64,000 nucleotides of DNA, taken from assembly GCF_013282155.1 (NCBI RefSeq), contig NZ_BLWI01000003.1:27559-91558 (forward strand), written 5' to 3'. Under the pieces are notes generated by a model. That model had not been told where the DNA came from. It ran no database searches and was given only the letters and a program-made list of their open reading frames with translations. This DNA comes from Sulfitobacter sp. HGT1 (GTDB lineage Bacteria; Pseudomonadota; Alphaproteobacteria; Rhodobacterales; Rhodobacteraceae). Every line of letters starts with the position of its first letter. The first letter of the stretch is position 1. This document shows, in pieces, positions 49,998-60,013 of the stretch. A program made the position numbers and the translations under genes.

Positions 49998-50020
49998 GGG
50001 TGCGCAGCGGCTGCGCACCC
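49998..50020 (+). terminator. Stem-loop terminator after the RidA gene
   Basis: GGGTGCGCAG and CTGCGCACCC form a perfect 10-bp stem around CGG, 16 bases after the stop codon. Only TT follows, so termination may be partial. Confidence 0.6.
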
Positions 50021-50415
50021 TTGGGCAACGGCGAAGCGCTGACGGGGAACGGCATTTTTTGTTTTCAGAGTGCTTAAGGCTGCGAAACCGCCCGTTAAAC
50101 TTTGGCCAAATCGCCAGAAACAGGGGGGTGAAAAGCGTGCACAACCCGTGCACAAAGCGTGCACTGGCTGAAACGGGGTTTTGGTCACGGAAAATTAATT
50201 AATGGGGCGTTCGGTGGGGGTGAGGTTTTGGCCTGAGCTGCCGTTGATGATACGCGCGGCGAACGGCGGGTGTGAGCCCAGACTCACTGATGCTGCGCGC
50301 TGAACGAATGTCCGGTATTGGGATACTGATAAATCTACCGATAAGCGTTGGAACAAAACACAGAGGTCGGGAATTGGGAGCGGTAAGGTGGTCTGATACC
50401 ATTGGCATTTGCGTG
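50021..50415. other. Intergenic region with three phased GTGCAC sites
   Basis: About 395 bases between two convergent genes, no coding frame accepted. GTGCAC occurs at 50137-50142, 50148-50153 and 50159-50164, each exactly 11 bases apart, followed by an AATTAATTAAT stretch near 50191. Such phased palindromes suggest a protein-binding array, but none is known here. Confidence 0.5.
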
Positions 50416-51327
50416 CTATGTGGGGAAATTCCAAAAGTTAGTTTCTCCTCGCGCGGCCAGAAACTGCTGGTCGGCATCGGACAATGGGCGCAATGGAGGG
50501 CGAAGAGTTCGCCAGTTTCCATTCCTAGACCGATGGGCAAGCACCTCTTTCACGGCTTGGGTAACCGGCAATTTTAGCAGAGTTTCAACCCAAGCTAATT
50601 CCATGCGAGATTGCGCCGCCCGAGCACTGGGGGAGTTAGCTCGCCAACCCTCAGATATTTCGAAAAGTTCAGCCGGAAGTAAATTTGCCGTGGCCGTAAT
50701 TGCGCCGTGCCCACCAGCTTCAAGAACCGGCCAGAGCAGGTTGTCATCCCCGGTGAACACTGAAAGCTCGGGGAACTGAGTAACATATTCAAGCGTTGCC
50801 GATAGGTCGCCAGAGCTGTCTTTGATACCTGAGAACACGCCGGGATAAGCGGATAAAAGGTGCCGGATGGTGCGAATACCGATCCCCGCACCTGTTGCTT
50901 CGGGGAAGTGGTAGAACACGATATTCCTGACTTCAGATCCCAGCTGATCAACCAAACCTGAGTAGAATTCAATCACACCATCATCATCAGCTGGCCTGAA
51001 AAAGAAAGGCGGGTGGATCAGCGTGCCTGCGCACCCTTGATCCGTTGCATGTTTGGTCAAAGCGGCTGTGTCTTCGATGGACGCGCAGCCGGTTCCCACG
51101 ATCAAAGCTGATGGCGCAATGCCATCAGCGATCAGACCTTCGAGGGCGCGCATGCGTTCTGTGAGGCCGAAAGACGGCCCTTCGCCGGTCGTTCCGAACA
51201 GGACCGCACCATCACAGCCATTGGCAAGGACCCATGCGCAATGCTGCGAAAGTGTGCTTGTATCAATGGCCCCGCGCGCATCCAATGGAGTCACCAAAGC
51301 CGCGCAGAGTTTTGGAAGAGTGTACAT
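50416..51327 (-). CDS. DapA-family lyase/synthase
   Basis: A 303-residue TIM-barrel enzyme of the dihydrodipicolinate synthase/N-acetylneuraminate lyase group. The Schiff-base lysine is Lys169 (SGIKDSSGD), the catalytic tyrosine is Tyr139 (FYHFPE), and the substrate carboxylate loop is GTTGEG (45-50). Members include aldolases and dehydratases acting on keto acids, for example the hydroxy-pyrroline carboxylate deaminase of hydroxyproline breakdown. The FYHFP rather than YNxP motif shows it is not an ordinary DapA. The ATG at 51327 follows GGAGG. It is the last gene of a three-gene operon. Confidence 0.88.
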   Translation of the reverse strand: MYTLPKLCAALVTPLDARGAIDTSTLSQHCAWVLANGCDGAVLFGTTGEGPSFGLTERMRALEGLIADGIAPSALIVGTGCASIEDTAALTKHATDQGCAGTLIHPPFFFRPADDDGVIEFYSGLVDQLGSEVRNIVFYHFPEATGAGIGIRTIRHLLSAYPGVFSGIKDSSGDLSATLEYVTQFPELSVFTGDDNLLWPVLEAGGHGAITATANLLPAELFEISEGWRANSPSARAAQSRMELAWVETLLKLPVTQAVKEVLAHRSRNGNWRTLRPPLRPLSDADQQFLAARGETNFWNFPT

Positions 51328-51346
51328 TATCGCCTCCAATTGGGCA

Positions 51347-52471
51347 CTATTCAGAAAGTTCAGTCAGGTAGGTGCTTAGCTTTTCTAAACCCGCCCTCAG
51401 AACATCGGTGCTGTTGGAATATCCGATGCGCACGTAGCCCTCCATGTCGAAGGCATCGCCCGGGGTCATCATAACACCTGTTTTCTGCAAAAGATCGACG
51501 CAGAACCCTCGCGACGTGATTGGCACATCAATCTTGAGCATTGCCGTCGTTCCGGCGCTTGGTTTGACCCAAGAGATGCGCGGTTGTGCGGCGACCCATT
51601 CCGCAAGGATCGCAAGGTTGTCGCGGGTGATCTTTTGGCTACGCGCCAATAGTTTGTCTTTGTTTTCCAAGGCCATCGCCGCGAAATGGTCGTTGATCAT
51701 CCCGACAGAAATCGTGTCGTAGTCACGGTGGATCAGAACCTTCTCGGTCACTTCAGCAGGTGCCACGACCCAGCCGACGCGTAGGCCAGCCAAGGAATAG
51801 GCCTTGGACATACCGGCCGTGGCGATGCCTTTCTCGTAGACGTCCACAATCGACGGGGTCATGCCATCGCCGGTTTGCCCTGTGCCACGATAGACCTCAT
51901 CACAAAGAACATAGGCCCCAACTTCGCGGGCGATCTGCGCGATCTCTTCAAGCATCGGGCGTTCGATCAACGCGCCGGTGGGGTTGTTGGGGTTTGTCAG
52001 CGCGATCAGTTTGGTGTCAGGCGTCACCAAGGCACGCAATGCGTCAAGATCAGGCAGGAATCCATCCTCGGCGCGTAGGCGCAAGATTTGAACATCTGCC
52101 TCGATGCTTGCAGGGATGGAGTAATGCTGTTGATACGTGGGCACGATCGAAACCACCCGATCCCCGCGCGACACCAATGATTTATGCACCAGCGTATTCG
52201 CCGCGATGGTCCCGTGGGTGACAGTGATATTGGCAATGTCTTTATCAGCGTAAAGCGTCGAAATCGCAGTCCGCAGACGGGTCGAACCCTCGATCGCACC
52301 GTAGGTCATTTTCATCGGCAGCAGCGCAGATAGATCATCGCTGTTGCGACCGGACATTTGCAGCAACTCATCAATCGTGATGCTGGCAACGCAGGTTTCG
52401 GCAAGATTATAGGTGCAGTGGTTTTCCCACTCGTTCATCCAGATCTCGACTTTGAACGGTTCGATATGCAT
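51347..52471 (-). CDS. Class I/II PLP aminotransferase
   Basis: A 374-residue fold-type I aminotransferase. The Schiff-base lysine is Lys223 (GMSKAYSLAGLRVGW); NPNNPTG (160-166) and DEVY (191-194) are intact. The N-terminal segment (PFKVEIWMNEWENHCTYNLAETC) and PTYQQHYSIP loop recall, from memory, the capreomycidine-synthase-like branch rather than aspartate transaminases, but this needs checking. It lies between the OCD-family gene (12 bases) and the DapA-family gene (19 bases) in one operon. Confidence 0.9.
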   Translation of the reverse strand: MHIEPFKVEIWMNEWENHCTYNLAETCVASITIDELLQMSGRNSDDLSALLPMKMTYGAIEGSTRLRTAISTLYADKDIANITVTHGTIAANTLVHKSLVSRGDRVVSIVPTYQQHYSIPASIEADVQILRLRAEDGFLPDLDALRALVTPDTKLIALTNPNNPTGALIERPMLEEIAQIAREVGAYVLCDEVYRGTGQTGDGMTPSIVDVYEKGIATAGMSKAYSLAGLRVGWVVAPAEVTEKVLIHRDYDTISVGMINDHFAAMALENKDKLLARSQKITRDNLAILAEWVAAQPRISWVKPSAGTTAMLKIDVPITSRGFCVDLLQKTGVMMTPGDAFDMEGYVRIGYSNSTDVLRAGLEKLSTYLTELSE

Positions 52472-52483
52472 GGCGTAGGTCCT

Positions 52484-53428
52484 TTACGCTGTGGCGTGTT
52501 GATAGACGGCGTAGCCGATCGCGATGTCCTCAAGGCCGAGGCCAATGGATCGAAAGAAGACAGGGCGATCCGCGTCAGGTTTGGCGCAGGATGCAACGCA
52601 AAGCTCTGCCAGATCGCCGCAGATATCATTCGCAGACCATCCGCTTTCTTGCGCAATTACCATGTCACCGGCCGCATTTGGTGTCGTGGCGCGGTAGTCG
52701 CAATAGACTTGTGCGGTCTTCAGAAATGCTGGGTCAACTTCATGGGCACGCGCCACATTGGTGCTGATCGAGGTGACAAGCGCATTTGAGGCAAAATCGG
52801 CCACGTCCACAACAGGCGTACCCGATGACGTACACAGCATGACGACATCTGCCTCTTGGACAGCGACTTTAGCCGTATCGGCTAAGGTGATGCCGGATTG
52901 TAGTCCTTGCCATTTTGCCTGTGTTTCCGGCACGCTCGCTAAACTTGGCGAGTACACACGCACATCTGCCCAATCGCGCAGCCCGGCGACATGACGCATA
53001 TGCGCTTGTGCCACAGCACCTGAACCAATGACCGCAAGCTTGAGGGGACGATCATTTGGCGCGAGCAAATCAACCGCGAGCGCGGTCGTCGCGGCGGTAC
53101 GTTCTGTCGTTAAAGCGCCCGCGTCCAGCAAGGCCAGCGGTTGGCCCGTCTCCATCGACATCAGAACCGACCACGCGGTGATGATGGGGCCGCCGTCACG
53201 CGGCAAGTAGGGTGACAGTTTTGCGCCAAAAACGCCCGCGCCGCCAAGCGCCCCGAGATATGTGATGAAATCACCGCCTTGGGGAAATTCGGTAATGGTC
53301 TGCGGCGGTTGAACTGCACGATCTTGTCCAAGCTCTGTGAAAAGGTCTCGCATTGCTTCAACAATATCGATCTTGCCCAATGCGTTAGAAACGGTTTCTC
53401 TGTCGAGAGTAATTGGGGTGTTTGCCAT
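52484..53428 (-). CDS. Ornithine cyclodeaminase/mu-crystallin family protein
   Basis: A 314-residue NAD(P)-binding protein of the OCD/mu-crystallin family, whose members are ornithine cyclodeaminases, imino-acid (pyrroline-2-carboxylate) reductases, or alanine dehydrogenases. Visible are the substrate-side GAKLSPYLPRDGGP (Lys70), LDAGALTTERTAA and the dinucleotide loop VIGSGAVAQAHMRHVAG (133-149). It is the first gene of the operon with an aminotransferase and a DapA-family enzyme, and is divergent from a LuxR-type regulator. An imino-acid reductase or cyclodeaminase step in amino acid breakdown fits the set. Confidence 0.9.
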   Translation of the reverse strand: MANTPITLDRETVSNALGKIDIVEAMRDLFTELGQDRAVQPPQTITEFPQGGDFITYLGALGGAGVFGAKLSPYLPRDGGPIITAWSVLMSMETGQPLALLDAGALTTERTAATTALAVDLLAPNDRPLKLAVIGSGAVAQAHMRHVAGLRDWADVRVYSPSLASVPETQAKWQGLQSGITLADTAKVAVQEADVVMLCTSSGTPVVDVADFASNALVTSISTNVARAHEVDPAFLKTAQVYCDYRATTPNAAGDMVIAQESGWSANDICGDLAELCVASCAKPDADRPVFFRSIGLGLEDIAIGYAVYQHATA

Positions 53429-53489
53429 TGCGTTAATCCTTTTTGGCCTTGCTAGCTAAGCAAGCCAGACAACGCCATCATCCCAAAGG

Positions 53490-54326
53490 ATGACTCTACA
53501 AAGGAAAGTGCCGATAGCCGTGCCGCAGACAAGTTTCCAAGCCTTCAGCGAAAAGCTGGCAAGCGTCATCGATGGCCAATCAGGCGCCGACCGTTTTATC
53601 GAGGCCGTATCTGCTTTGTACCCTTGCGAGGCGGCATTTGCCGTGCTGAACCGACCAAATGCATCGCCTGTCTACTTGGCTGACAGCTACGCTGATCTTT
53701 CTTCCAAAGCGGCAGTGCAACGCTATGTCACCTCCACTTTTGAAATCAATCCCGTTCATAACGCCATACGGGGTGGTCTCGGCGGCGGCGTTTACCGCAT
53801 GGCCGACCTCGCCCCTGATAACTGGAGCGCGACTACAGCGGACGTTATTGCGGATGATGCTGAAGAGATAAGCTTCCGAACGCCCGGGTGGCCACAAGGC
53901 CTTCGGGAAGTGTCCGTGCTCGTTGAACTAGAAGACGGCATGGTGGGTGAAATAAGCCTTGCCCGCGCCGCTGCATCGAAAGGTATCCCCGATGCGGATT
54001 TGGACGCTTTGCGAAGCGTTTTGCCACTGATACGGTCCGCGTTTCTCAGGCTCGCATCGAACTCCATTAATAATCTACCATTGGACCAAACGAAATCACG
54101 GTCTTTGGCATCTTTTGGGAACGATATCCTTTCGCCAAGAGAGGCTGAAATCATCCAGATGATCCTGAAAGGGCATTCCAGCCTTTCAATCAGTTTAAGT
54201 TTGGACATTGCTCTACCAACAGTAAAATCACATCGCCGTAACGCCTATGCCAAACTTGGCATCAGCACACAGCAGCAGTTGTTCCACGCCTATTTGAAAT
54301 CGCGTGAACCTGAGGGAGAGAAGTAA
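53490..54326 (+). CDS. LuxR-family transcriptional regulator
   Basis: A 278-residue protein with a C-terminal LuxR/GerE helix-turn-helix (residues about 210-272: LSPREAEIIQMILKGHSSLSISLSLDIALPTVKSHRRNAYAKLGISTQQQLFHAYL). The N-terminal 200 residues look like a PAS/GAF-type sensor, not an acyl-homoserine-lactone domain, since the conserved W/Y/D set of LuxR receptors is not evident. It is divergent from the OCD-aminotransferase-DapA operon across 61 bases, so it very probably controls it. The start is uncertain: ATG 53490 or the GTG at 53508, which has AAAGGA upstream. Confidence 0.88.
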   Translation: MTLQRKVPIAVPQTSFQAFSEKLASVIDGQSGADRFIEAVSALYPCEAAFAVLNRPNASPVYLADSYADLSSKAAVQRYVTSTFEINPVHNAIRGGLGGGVYRMADLAPDNWSATTADVIADDAEEISFRTPGWPQGLREVSVLVELEDGMVGEISLARAAASKGIPDADLDALRSVLPLIRSAFLRLASNSINNLPLDQTKSRSLASFGNDILSPREAEIIQMILKGHSSLSISLSLDIALPTVKSHRRNAYAKLGISTQQQLFHAYLKSREPEGEK

Positions 54327-54397
54327 ATAGAGTAAACCCAGCATACACTGTAGTAGAACTGCTAACTTAGAGGCACTACGTCGCAATTCTTAAATCC

Positions 54398-54470
54398 GGA
54401 CATTCGCGCGACCGCAGTGAAGGTGCGCTTTGTCCGCACTGTGTCAGTTCATGCGCTATGCAGCGAAGGG
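54398..54470. repeat. Dispersed intergenic repeat, copy 2
   Basis: GGACATTCGCGC, GCAGTGAAGGT and TTGTCC occur in the same order and spacing as in the copy at 19901-19985. It lies in the 225-base gap between the LuxR and DUF6880 genes. Confidence 0.5.
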
Positions 54471-54551
54471 CAGGTCTTCCCAAATCTGCGATGGTCATAA
54501 ACTTGAGGAGGGGGCTGGCATTCGAGCTGCATATTGACCTAAATTTCCTGC

Positions 54552-55904
54552 ATGGCTTCGAAGACTACATTGAATACAAAGAACCTTGCGGCGCTCGGCG
54601 CTGAGCGGTTGGCCGACCTTCTTCTTGATATCACCAAAGGTAATGCTGACGCAAAGCGGCAGCTGAGGCTGGAGCTGGCAAGCGAAGCCGGTTCCGGAGA
54701 TGTCGCTCGGGAGATCCGCAAGCGGCTCAGTAGCATTGCAAGATCACGATCGTTTATTGACTGGCAGGGCCGCAATGCTTTCGCGGCTGACTTAGACATG
54801 CAGAGACGCGCCATCGTTTCTCAAGTTGGGCCGGTCGATCCAGCAGGGGCGTTTGATCTGATTTGGCGGTTCGTGGCTCTTGCGAATGGGGTCTATGAAC
54901 GTTGCGATGACAGTACGGGCAAGGTGCAGTCGATTTTTTACGAAGCCTGTGAAGGCTTGATCGATATGGCCGAGGTTGCCGCGCCGGACCCGCTTGTCCT
55001 GGCAGACCAGTTGCTGGAGGCCTTGGCCGATGATGATTATGGGCATTATCCAACTTTGATATCAGGTCTTGCTTCAGTCTTGGGTTCAGAAGGATTGCAG
55101 CACCTTAAAGCTGGGATCACCACTTCGGGAATTGATCTGTCGAACAACTACGCGCTGCGCATGGCGCTCGAGCAGATTGCGGATGTCGAAGGTGATGTAG
55201 ACGCCTACATTGACCAACAAAGTGATCTGGCACGAAAGGCACCACAGGTTGCTGCTGAAATCGCGCGTCGTCTTCTTGAAGCGGGGCGGGTTGAGGAAGC
55301 ATGGGAGGCCATCAATGCGCCCGATGAGAAAGATCGCGGATGGATTCCCTATGACTGGGAAGTGACCCGGATCAGCGTGATGCGCGCGATGGGGCAGCCC
55401 GAGGTGGCGCGGGACTTTATGTGGACGTGTTTTGCACGCAGCCTAAATGCAGACCATCTACGCGCATGGCTCAGCGGACTACCTGATTTTGAAGACGTCG
55501 AAGCAGAGAGCCGAGCCCTTGAACACGCGCTTGGGTTTGAGAGTTTCACGACAGCTCTCCATTTTCTGATGACTTGGCCCGCGATTGAGCAGGCTGCAGT
55601 TCTTATCACAAACCGTGCCGCAGAGATTGATGGAAATCACTATGAGCTTTTGGGACCGGTGTCCGACGCCCTTGAGGATCGCCATCCACTGGCCGCCACA
55701 CTTTTGAAACGCGGCTTGATCGATTTTGCGTTGCAAAATTCACGGGTCAAACGGTATCGCCATGCTGCGCGTCACTTGCGTGAGTGCAAGAACCTAGCCG
55801 CGAGAGTTGACGACTTCGCACAATTTGATACGCATGAGGCTTATCTTGATGGCTTGAAACAGTCTCATGGAAAGAAGACCTCATTTTGGGGGGCGGTTGC
55901 TTAG
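54552..55904 (+). CDS. DUF6880 family protein
   Basis: A 450-residue helical-repeat protein resembling DUF6880 proteins of alphaproteobacteria. The sequence begins ASKTTLNTKNLAALGAERLADLLLDIT and consists almost entirely of paired helices, as in TPR- or HEAT-like scaffolds (for example APQVAAEIARRLLEAGRVEEAWEAI around residues 230-255). It is cytosolic, without signal or membrane segment. No function is established for the family. It stands alone; the IS66 remnant begins 119 bases after its stop. Confidence 0.78.
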   Translation: MASKTTLNTKNLAALGAERLADLLLDITKGNADAKRQLRLELASEAGSGDVAREIRKRLSSIARSRSFIDWQGRNAFAADLDMQRRAIVSQVGPVDPAGAFDLIWRFVALANGVYERCDDSTGKVQSIFYEACEGLIDMAEVAAPDPLVLADQLLEALADDDYGHYPTLISGLASVLGSEGLQHLKAGITTSGIDLSNNYALRMALEQIADVEGDVDAYIDQQSDLARKAPQVAAEIARRLLEAGRVEEAWEAINAPDEKDRGWIPYDWEVTRISVMRAMGQPEVARDFMWTCFARSLNADHLRAWLSGLPDFEDVEAESRALEHALGFESFTTALHFLMTWPAIEQAAVLITNRAAEIDGNHYELLGPVSDALEDRHPLAATLLKRGLIDFALQNSRVKRYRHAARHLRECKNLAARVDDFAQFDTHEAYLDGLKQSHGKKTSFWGAVA

Positions 55905-56023
55905 TGTTCAGCTCACGGTGAGGGTAAGAGGACCCGTGTTCATTCTTTGTTCTTTTTCGCATAATGAAGTTTATGTTAAATGTATTGACATGACTGACCT
56001 ACTTAGCTGCAGTCAATCAGTCG

Positions 56024-57533
56024 GTAAGCGGTGCGCCGTTCACACGGATTTGGCGTAGTTCCACGGCAGCAACTCTTTGATGTCCGTCTGTTTGTGCCCA
56101 CCTGCGATGGCCGTCAGGATACCAGACAAATAGCCATGCGGTTCGATCCCGTTGAGTTTACAGGTCTCGATCAGGGACGCGATGACGGCCCAGTTTTGTG
56201 CGCCTGCATCATGTCCTGCGAAGAGCGCGTTTTTACGGTTCAGAGCGATGGGGCGTATGGTGCGCTCCACAGGGTTGTTGTCGAGTTCGATGCGGCCATC
56301 GTCGAGGAACAGGCACAGGCCGTCCCAGTATTTGGCGATATATTTCAGGGCTTCTCCGGTCGGCGATTTGGCCGAGACGCGGGCGCGGCTTTGGGCGAGC
56401 CAAATACCGAAGGCTTCGACAATGGGTTTTGAGTGTTCCTGCCGTACAGCGCATCGTTGGTCGGCGCTCAGGCCGCGCAGGTCTTTTTCGATGCGATAGA
56501 GCGCTTGGATTTGAGCCAAGCCTTCCTGCGCGATCGGGGCTGCGCCGGACTGGGTGACATCGTGCAATTTACGCCGCGCGTGCGCCCAGCAATAGGCCAG
56601 TGTCACATCCTGAGCGGGCCGTTTGAGCAAGCGGTTATAGCCAGCATAGCCGTCCACCTGCAGGGTGCCGCTGAAGCCTTTCAAGATGTTGTCTGCATAC
56701 TGGCCGGAACGACCGGGCGCATAGGTAAACGCCACACCGGGTGGGTCCTCACCGCTCCATGGCCTGTCATCACGGGCAAGGGCCCAAAAGTATCCGGTTT
56801 TTGTCTTTTTCCGTCCCGGGGCCAGAACCGGCGCGGGCGTTTCATCCATGAAGAGTTTGGTGGAATGCTTCAGGTCGGCCATCAGGGCATCGTAGACTGG
56901 GGTTAACTCGAACGCCGATTTCCCGACCCACGCTGCCAAGGTCGAACGATCCAGATCGATCCCCTGGCGGCTGTAGATCTGGGCTTGTCGATAAAGGGGC
57001 AAGTGATCCGCATATTTGGACACGATCACATGGGCCAAGGTGGCCTCGGTTGGCATACCGCCCGCGATGATGTGGGCGGATGCTGAAGCCTGCGTGATGC
57101 CCTCCTCACAAGAGCGACAGGCATATTTGGGACGGCGGGTGACAATCACCCGGAACTGGGCCGGGACGATGTCCAGCCGTTCGCTGACATCCTCGCCTAT
57201 GACATGACGCTCAGTGCCACATCCGCAGGCGCGCTCGGGCTCAATGACCACCTCAACCCGTTCCAGGTGCTTGGGCAGTGACCCCCGGTTGATTTGGCGC
57301 GGTTTTTCTGGCCGGACCGCTGCTGTGCGTTCGTCTGCATCAATCTCGGCTTCCACCTGCGCGATGGCGGTCTCGATATCTTCGAGTTCCAGCTCATACT
57401 GGGCCGGGTCAATCTTCTCGGATTTGGTCCCAAAGAGCGCCTTTTTGAAGGAGGCGACCAAGGCCTCAAGCCGCGCATTCTGATCCTGTTGCGCACGGAT
57501 GATCGCCTTCAGCTCGGCAACATCGTCAGGTAA
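56024..57533 (-). mobile_element. Truncated IS66-family element
   Basis: The element keeps one end, starting GTAAGCGGTGCGCCG at 56024 as IS66 ends typically do, and nearly all of the transposase gene tnpC. Its other end, with the start codon of tnpC and the accessory genes tnpA and tnpB, is missing: the sequence is cut at 57533 by the left terminus of an IS21-family element. Confidence 0.85.
56040..57533 (-). pseudogene. tnpC: IS66 transposase TnpC, 5'-truncated
   Basis: A frame of 497 codons without internal stops, in frame up to the IS21 boundary, beginning LPDDVAELKAIIRAQQDQNARLEALVASFKKALFG, i.e. the TnpC N-terminal coiled coil and leucine zipper region. The zinc-finger part (CGCGTERHVIGED), the DDE catalytic core (KLFMDETPAPV, VDGYAGYNRLL, the Glu in DNNPVERTIRPIAL) and the C-terminal IS66 box are all present. 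Only the first few residues and start codon are lost. An internal TTG at 57461 might allow some translation, but transposition would also need the lost end and accessory proteins. Confidence 0.88.
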
Positions 57534-57637
57534 TGTTGGTTTTCATTGAGAACTGACCCGGTAGCCCCATAAATTTTCACTGAGAATTGACCCATGTGAA
57601 CACATTGCCCTGACGATTCTGATCAGGGAGATATGGA

Positions 57638-59176
57638 GTGATCGACATGGGATTTTTGAGTGTCATACGACGTTGGGCATTACGTGACAAAATGCCAATT
57701 CGCGAGATTTCACGGCGCACTGGGCTGTCTCGTAATACCATCAGGAAGTACCTGCGCGAGGGTGCCAGTGAGCCGAAGTTCAAAACGCCTGCGCGTCCGA
57801 GCAAGCTTGATCCTTATGCGGATCGTTTGTCGGCCTGGCTTTTGGCTCAGACGCGTAAGTCTCGCAAGGAACGACGGACTTTGAAGCAGATGCACGCTGA
57901 TCTGGTGAAGCTGGGTTACGATGGCTCTTATGCGCGGGTCGCCGCTTTTGCGCGGAGTTGGCGCGCGGATCGACATCGTGTGGAACAGACGGCGGGGCGC
58001 GGCACTTATGTGCCCTTGGTGTTCCAGCCTGGCGAAGCCTTCCAGTTTGATTGGAGCGAAGACTGGGCCAATGTTGGTGGCGAGCGGGTCAAGCTGCAAG
58101 TGGCCCATATCAAGCTGTCGCACAGCCGCGCATTCTTGGTGCGTGCCTATCCCCTGCAAACGCACGAGATGTTGTTTGACGCTCACTGGCACGCATTTCG
58201 CGTCTTCGGCGGCGTACCGGGACGCGGAATCTATGACAATATGAAGACGGCGGTAGATCGGGTCGGCAAAGGCAAGCAACGCGATATCAACGCCCGTTTC
58301 AACGCGATGGCCAGCCATTACGTCTTTGAGCCGGAGTTTTGCAATCCGGCCGCCGGTTGGGAGAAAGGCCAGGTTGAGAAGAATGTTCAAGATGCGCGCA
58401 ATCGCATGTGGCAAGTTATGCCGGTGTTCAAGGATATGGATGAGTTGAACCATTGGCTGGAGGATCGTTGTATCGCCCTGTGGGCTGAGACCCCGCACCG
58501 GGATCTACCCGGCACTATTACCGATGCTTGGGAAGCGGAGAAGTCCCTGTTGATGGCATTGCCGCCAGCATTTGATGGATTTGTCGAGCACAGCAAGCGC
58601 GTATCGCCAACATGCCTGATCACCTTCGAGCGCAATCGTTACAGCGTACCGGCCAGTTTTGCCAATCAGCGTGTTAGCTTGCATGTTTACCCAGAGCGGC
58701 TGGTCATAGTGGCAGAAGGTCAAACGGTCTGTTCCCACGAGCGCATCATAGATCGATCACACCGTAAGCCCGGTCGCGTTATCTATGACTGGCGTCATTA
58801 CCTCGCTGTAATCCAACGCAAACCTGGAGCGTTGCGCAACGGCGCGCCCTTTGCTGAGATGCCAGATGCCTTCCGCCAACTGCAAAGCCACATGCTTCGC
58901 AAAGAAGGCGGAGATCGCGAGATGGTCGATATCCTGTCATTGGTTCTGCACCACGACGAGGATGCAGTTCTGGCTGCTGTGGAACTGGCCCTAGAAGCAG
59001 GCGTACCCACCAAGACGCACATCCTGAATCTGCTGCACCGGTTAGTTGATGGAAAGCAGGGTAATCTGCCCGAGATCGATCCACCCGATGCGCTGTCGCT
59101 TGAGACGGCACCAGAAGCAAACGTGGATCGCTACGATGATCTGAGGCAGGATGGGGAGAAGCGCCATGCGTCATGA
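57638..59176 (+). CDS. istA: IS21 transposase IstA
   Basis: A 512-residue IS21-family DDE transposase. An N-terminal HTH (about residues 20-40, [19 protein letters not shown]) precedes the rve-type catalytic core with Asp in FQFDWSEDW, Asp in IYDNMKTAV and Glu in [11 protein letters not shown]. Length is normal. The start may be the GTG at 57638 or the ATG three codons later; both have GGAG upstream. It overlaps istB by 11 bases. Confidence 0.95.
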   Translation: MIDMGFLSVIRRWALRDKMPIREISRRTGLSRNTIRKYLREGASEPKFKTPARPSKLDPYADRLSAWLLAQTRKSRKERRTLKQMHADLVKLGYDGSYARVAAFARSWRADRHRVEQTAGRGTYVPLVFQPGEAFQFDWSEDWANVGGERVKLQVAHIKLSHSRAFLVRAYPLQTHEMLFDAHWHAFRVFGGVPGRGIYDNMKTAVDRVGKGKQRDINARFNAMASHYVFEPEFCNPAAGWEKGQVEKNVQDARNRMWQVMPVFKDMDELNHWLEDRCIALWAETPHRDLPGTITDAWEAEKSLLMALPPAFDGFVEHSKRVSPTCLITFERNRYSVPASFANQRVSLHVYPERLVIVAEGQTVCSHERIIDRSHRKPGRVIYDWRHYLAVIQRKPGALRNGAPFAEMPDAFRQLQSHMLRKEGGDREMVDILSLVLHHDEDAVLAAVELALEAGVPTKTHILNLLHRLVDGKQGNLPEIDPPDALSLETAPEANVDRYDDLRQDGEKRHAS

Positions 59177-59957
59177 CCCTGCAGGAGCTTCGATTGTGAT
59201 CATGCTGCGCAGCCTCAAGCTCTATGGCATGGCAAATGCAGTGGAAGACCTGGTCGCCCAAGGCGCGCCTGCGTTCGAAGCTGCAATACCCATGCTATCT
59301 CAATTGCTCAAAGCTGAGATCGCTGAACGGGAAGTCCGTTCTATCGCCTACCAGACAAAGGTCGCGCGGTTCCCCTCCTACAAAGACCTCGCTGGCTTCG
59401 ACTTCCTGTCCAGCGATATCAACGAGGCCACTGTACGACAGCTGCATCGCGGGGCGTTCCTGGACAACGCTGAGAATGTCGTGCTGATCGGTGGACCAGG
59501 AACCGGCAAAAGCCATGTCGCAACGGCCATCGGCGTACAGGCCATTGAGCATCACAAGCGCAAGGTGCGCTTCTACTCAACCGTGGAATTGGTCAATGCG
59601 CTCGAGCAAGAAAAGGCGCTCGGCAAGGCCGGGAAGCTGGCCGAAATGATGACCAAGATCGATCTCGTGATCCTGGACGAGCTTGGATACCTGCCGTTCA
59701 GCGCATCAGGTGGCGCGCTGTTGTTCCACCTGCTGAGCAAACTCTATGAGCGCACCAGCGTCATCATCACAACCAATCTCAGCTTCTCCGAATGGGCGCA
59801 GGTCTTTGGCGATGCCAAGATGACAACAGCATTGCTCGATCGCCTCACCCACCGGTGTCACATCCTCGAAACCGGCAACGACAGCTACCGCTTTAAGGCC
59901 AGCTCAGAAGCTGCAAAGAAAACACGAAAGGAGACGCAGCCATTGACCAAATCATGA
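59166..59957 (+). CDS. istB: IS21 helper ATPase IstB
   Basis: A 263-residue AAA+ ATPase of the DnaC/IstB group that helps IstA choose and capture the target. Walker A is [15 protein letters not shown], Walker B is [13 protein letters not shown], and the sensor region [17 protein letters not shown] follows; all are typical. The ATG at 59166 is chosen for the GGGGAGAA just upstream and overlaps the end of istA. Confidence 0.95.
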   Translation: MRHDPAGASIVIMLRSLKLYGMANAVEDLVAQGAPAFEAAIPMLSQLLKAEIAEREVRSIAYQTKVARFPSYKDLAGFDFLSSDINEATVRQLHRGAFLDNAENVVLIGGPGTGKSHVATAIGVQAIEHHKRKVRFYSTVELVNALEQEKALGKAGKLAEMMTKIDLVILDELGYLPFSASGGALLFHLLSKLYERTSVIITTNLSFSEWAQVFGDAKMTTALLDRLTHRCHILETGNDSYRFKASSEAAKKTRKETQPLTKS

Positions 59958-60013
59958 CCGCTGATAAACAATAAAGGGTGGGTCAAATCTCGGTGAAAAT
60001 ACCGGGTCAGTTC

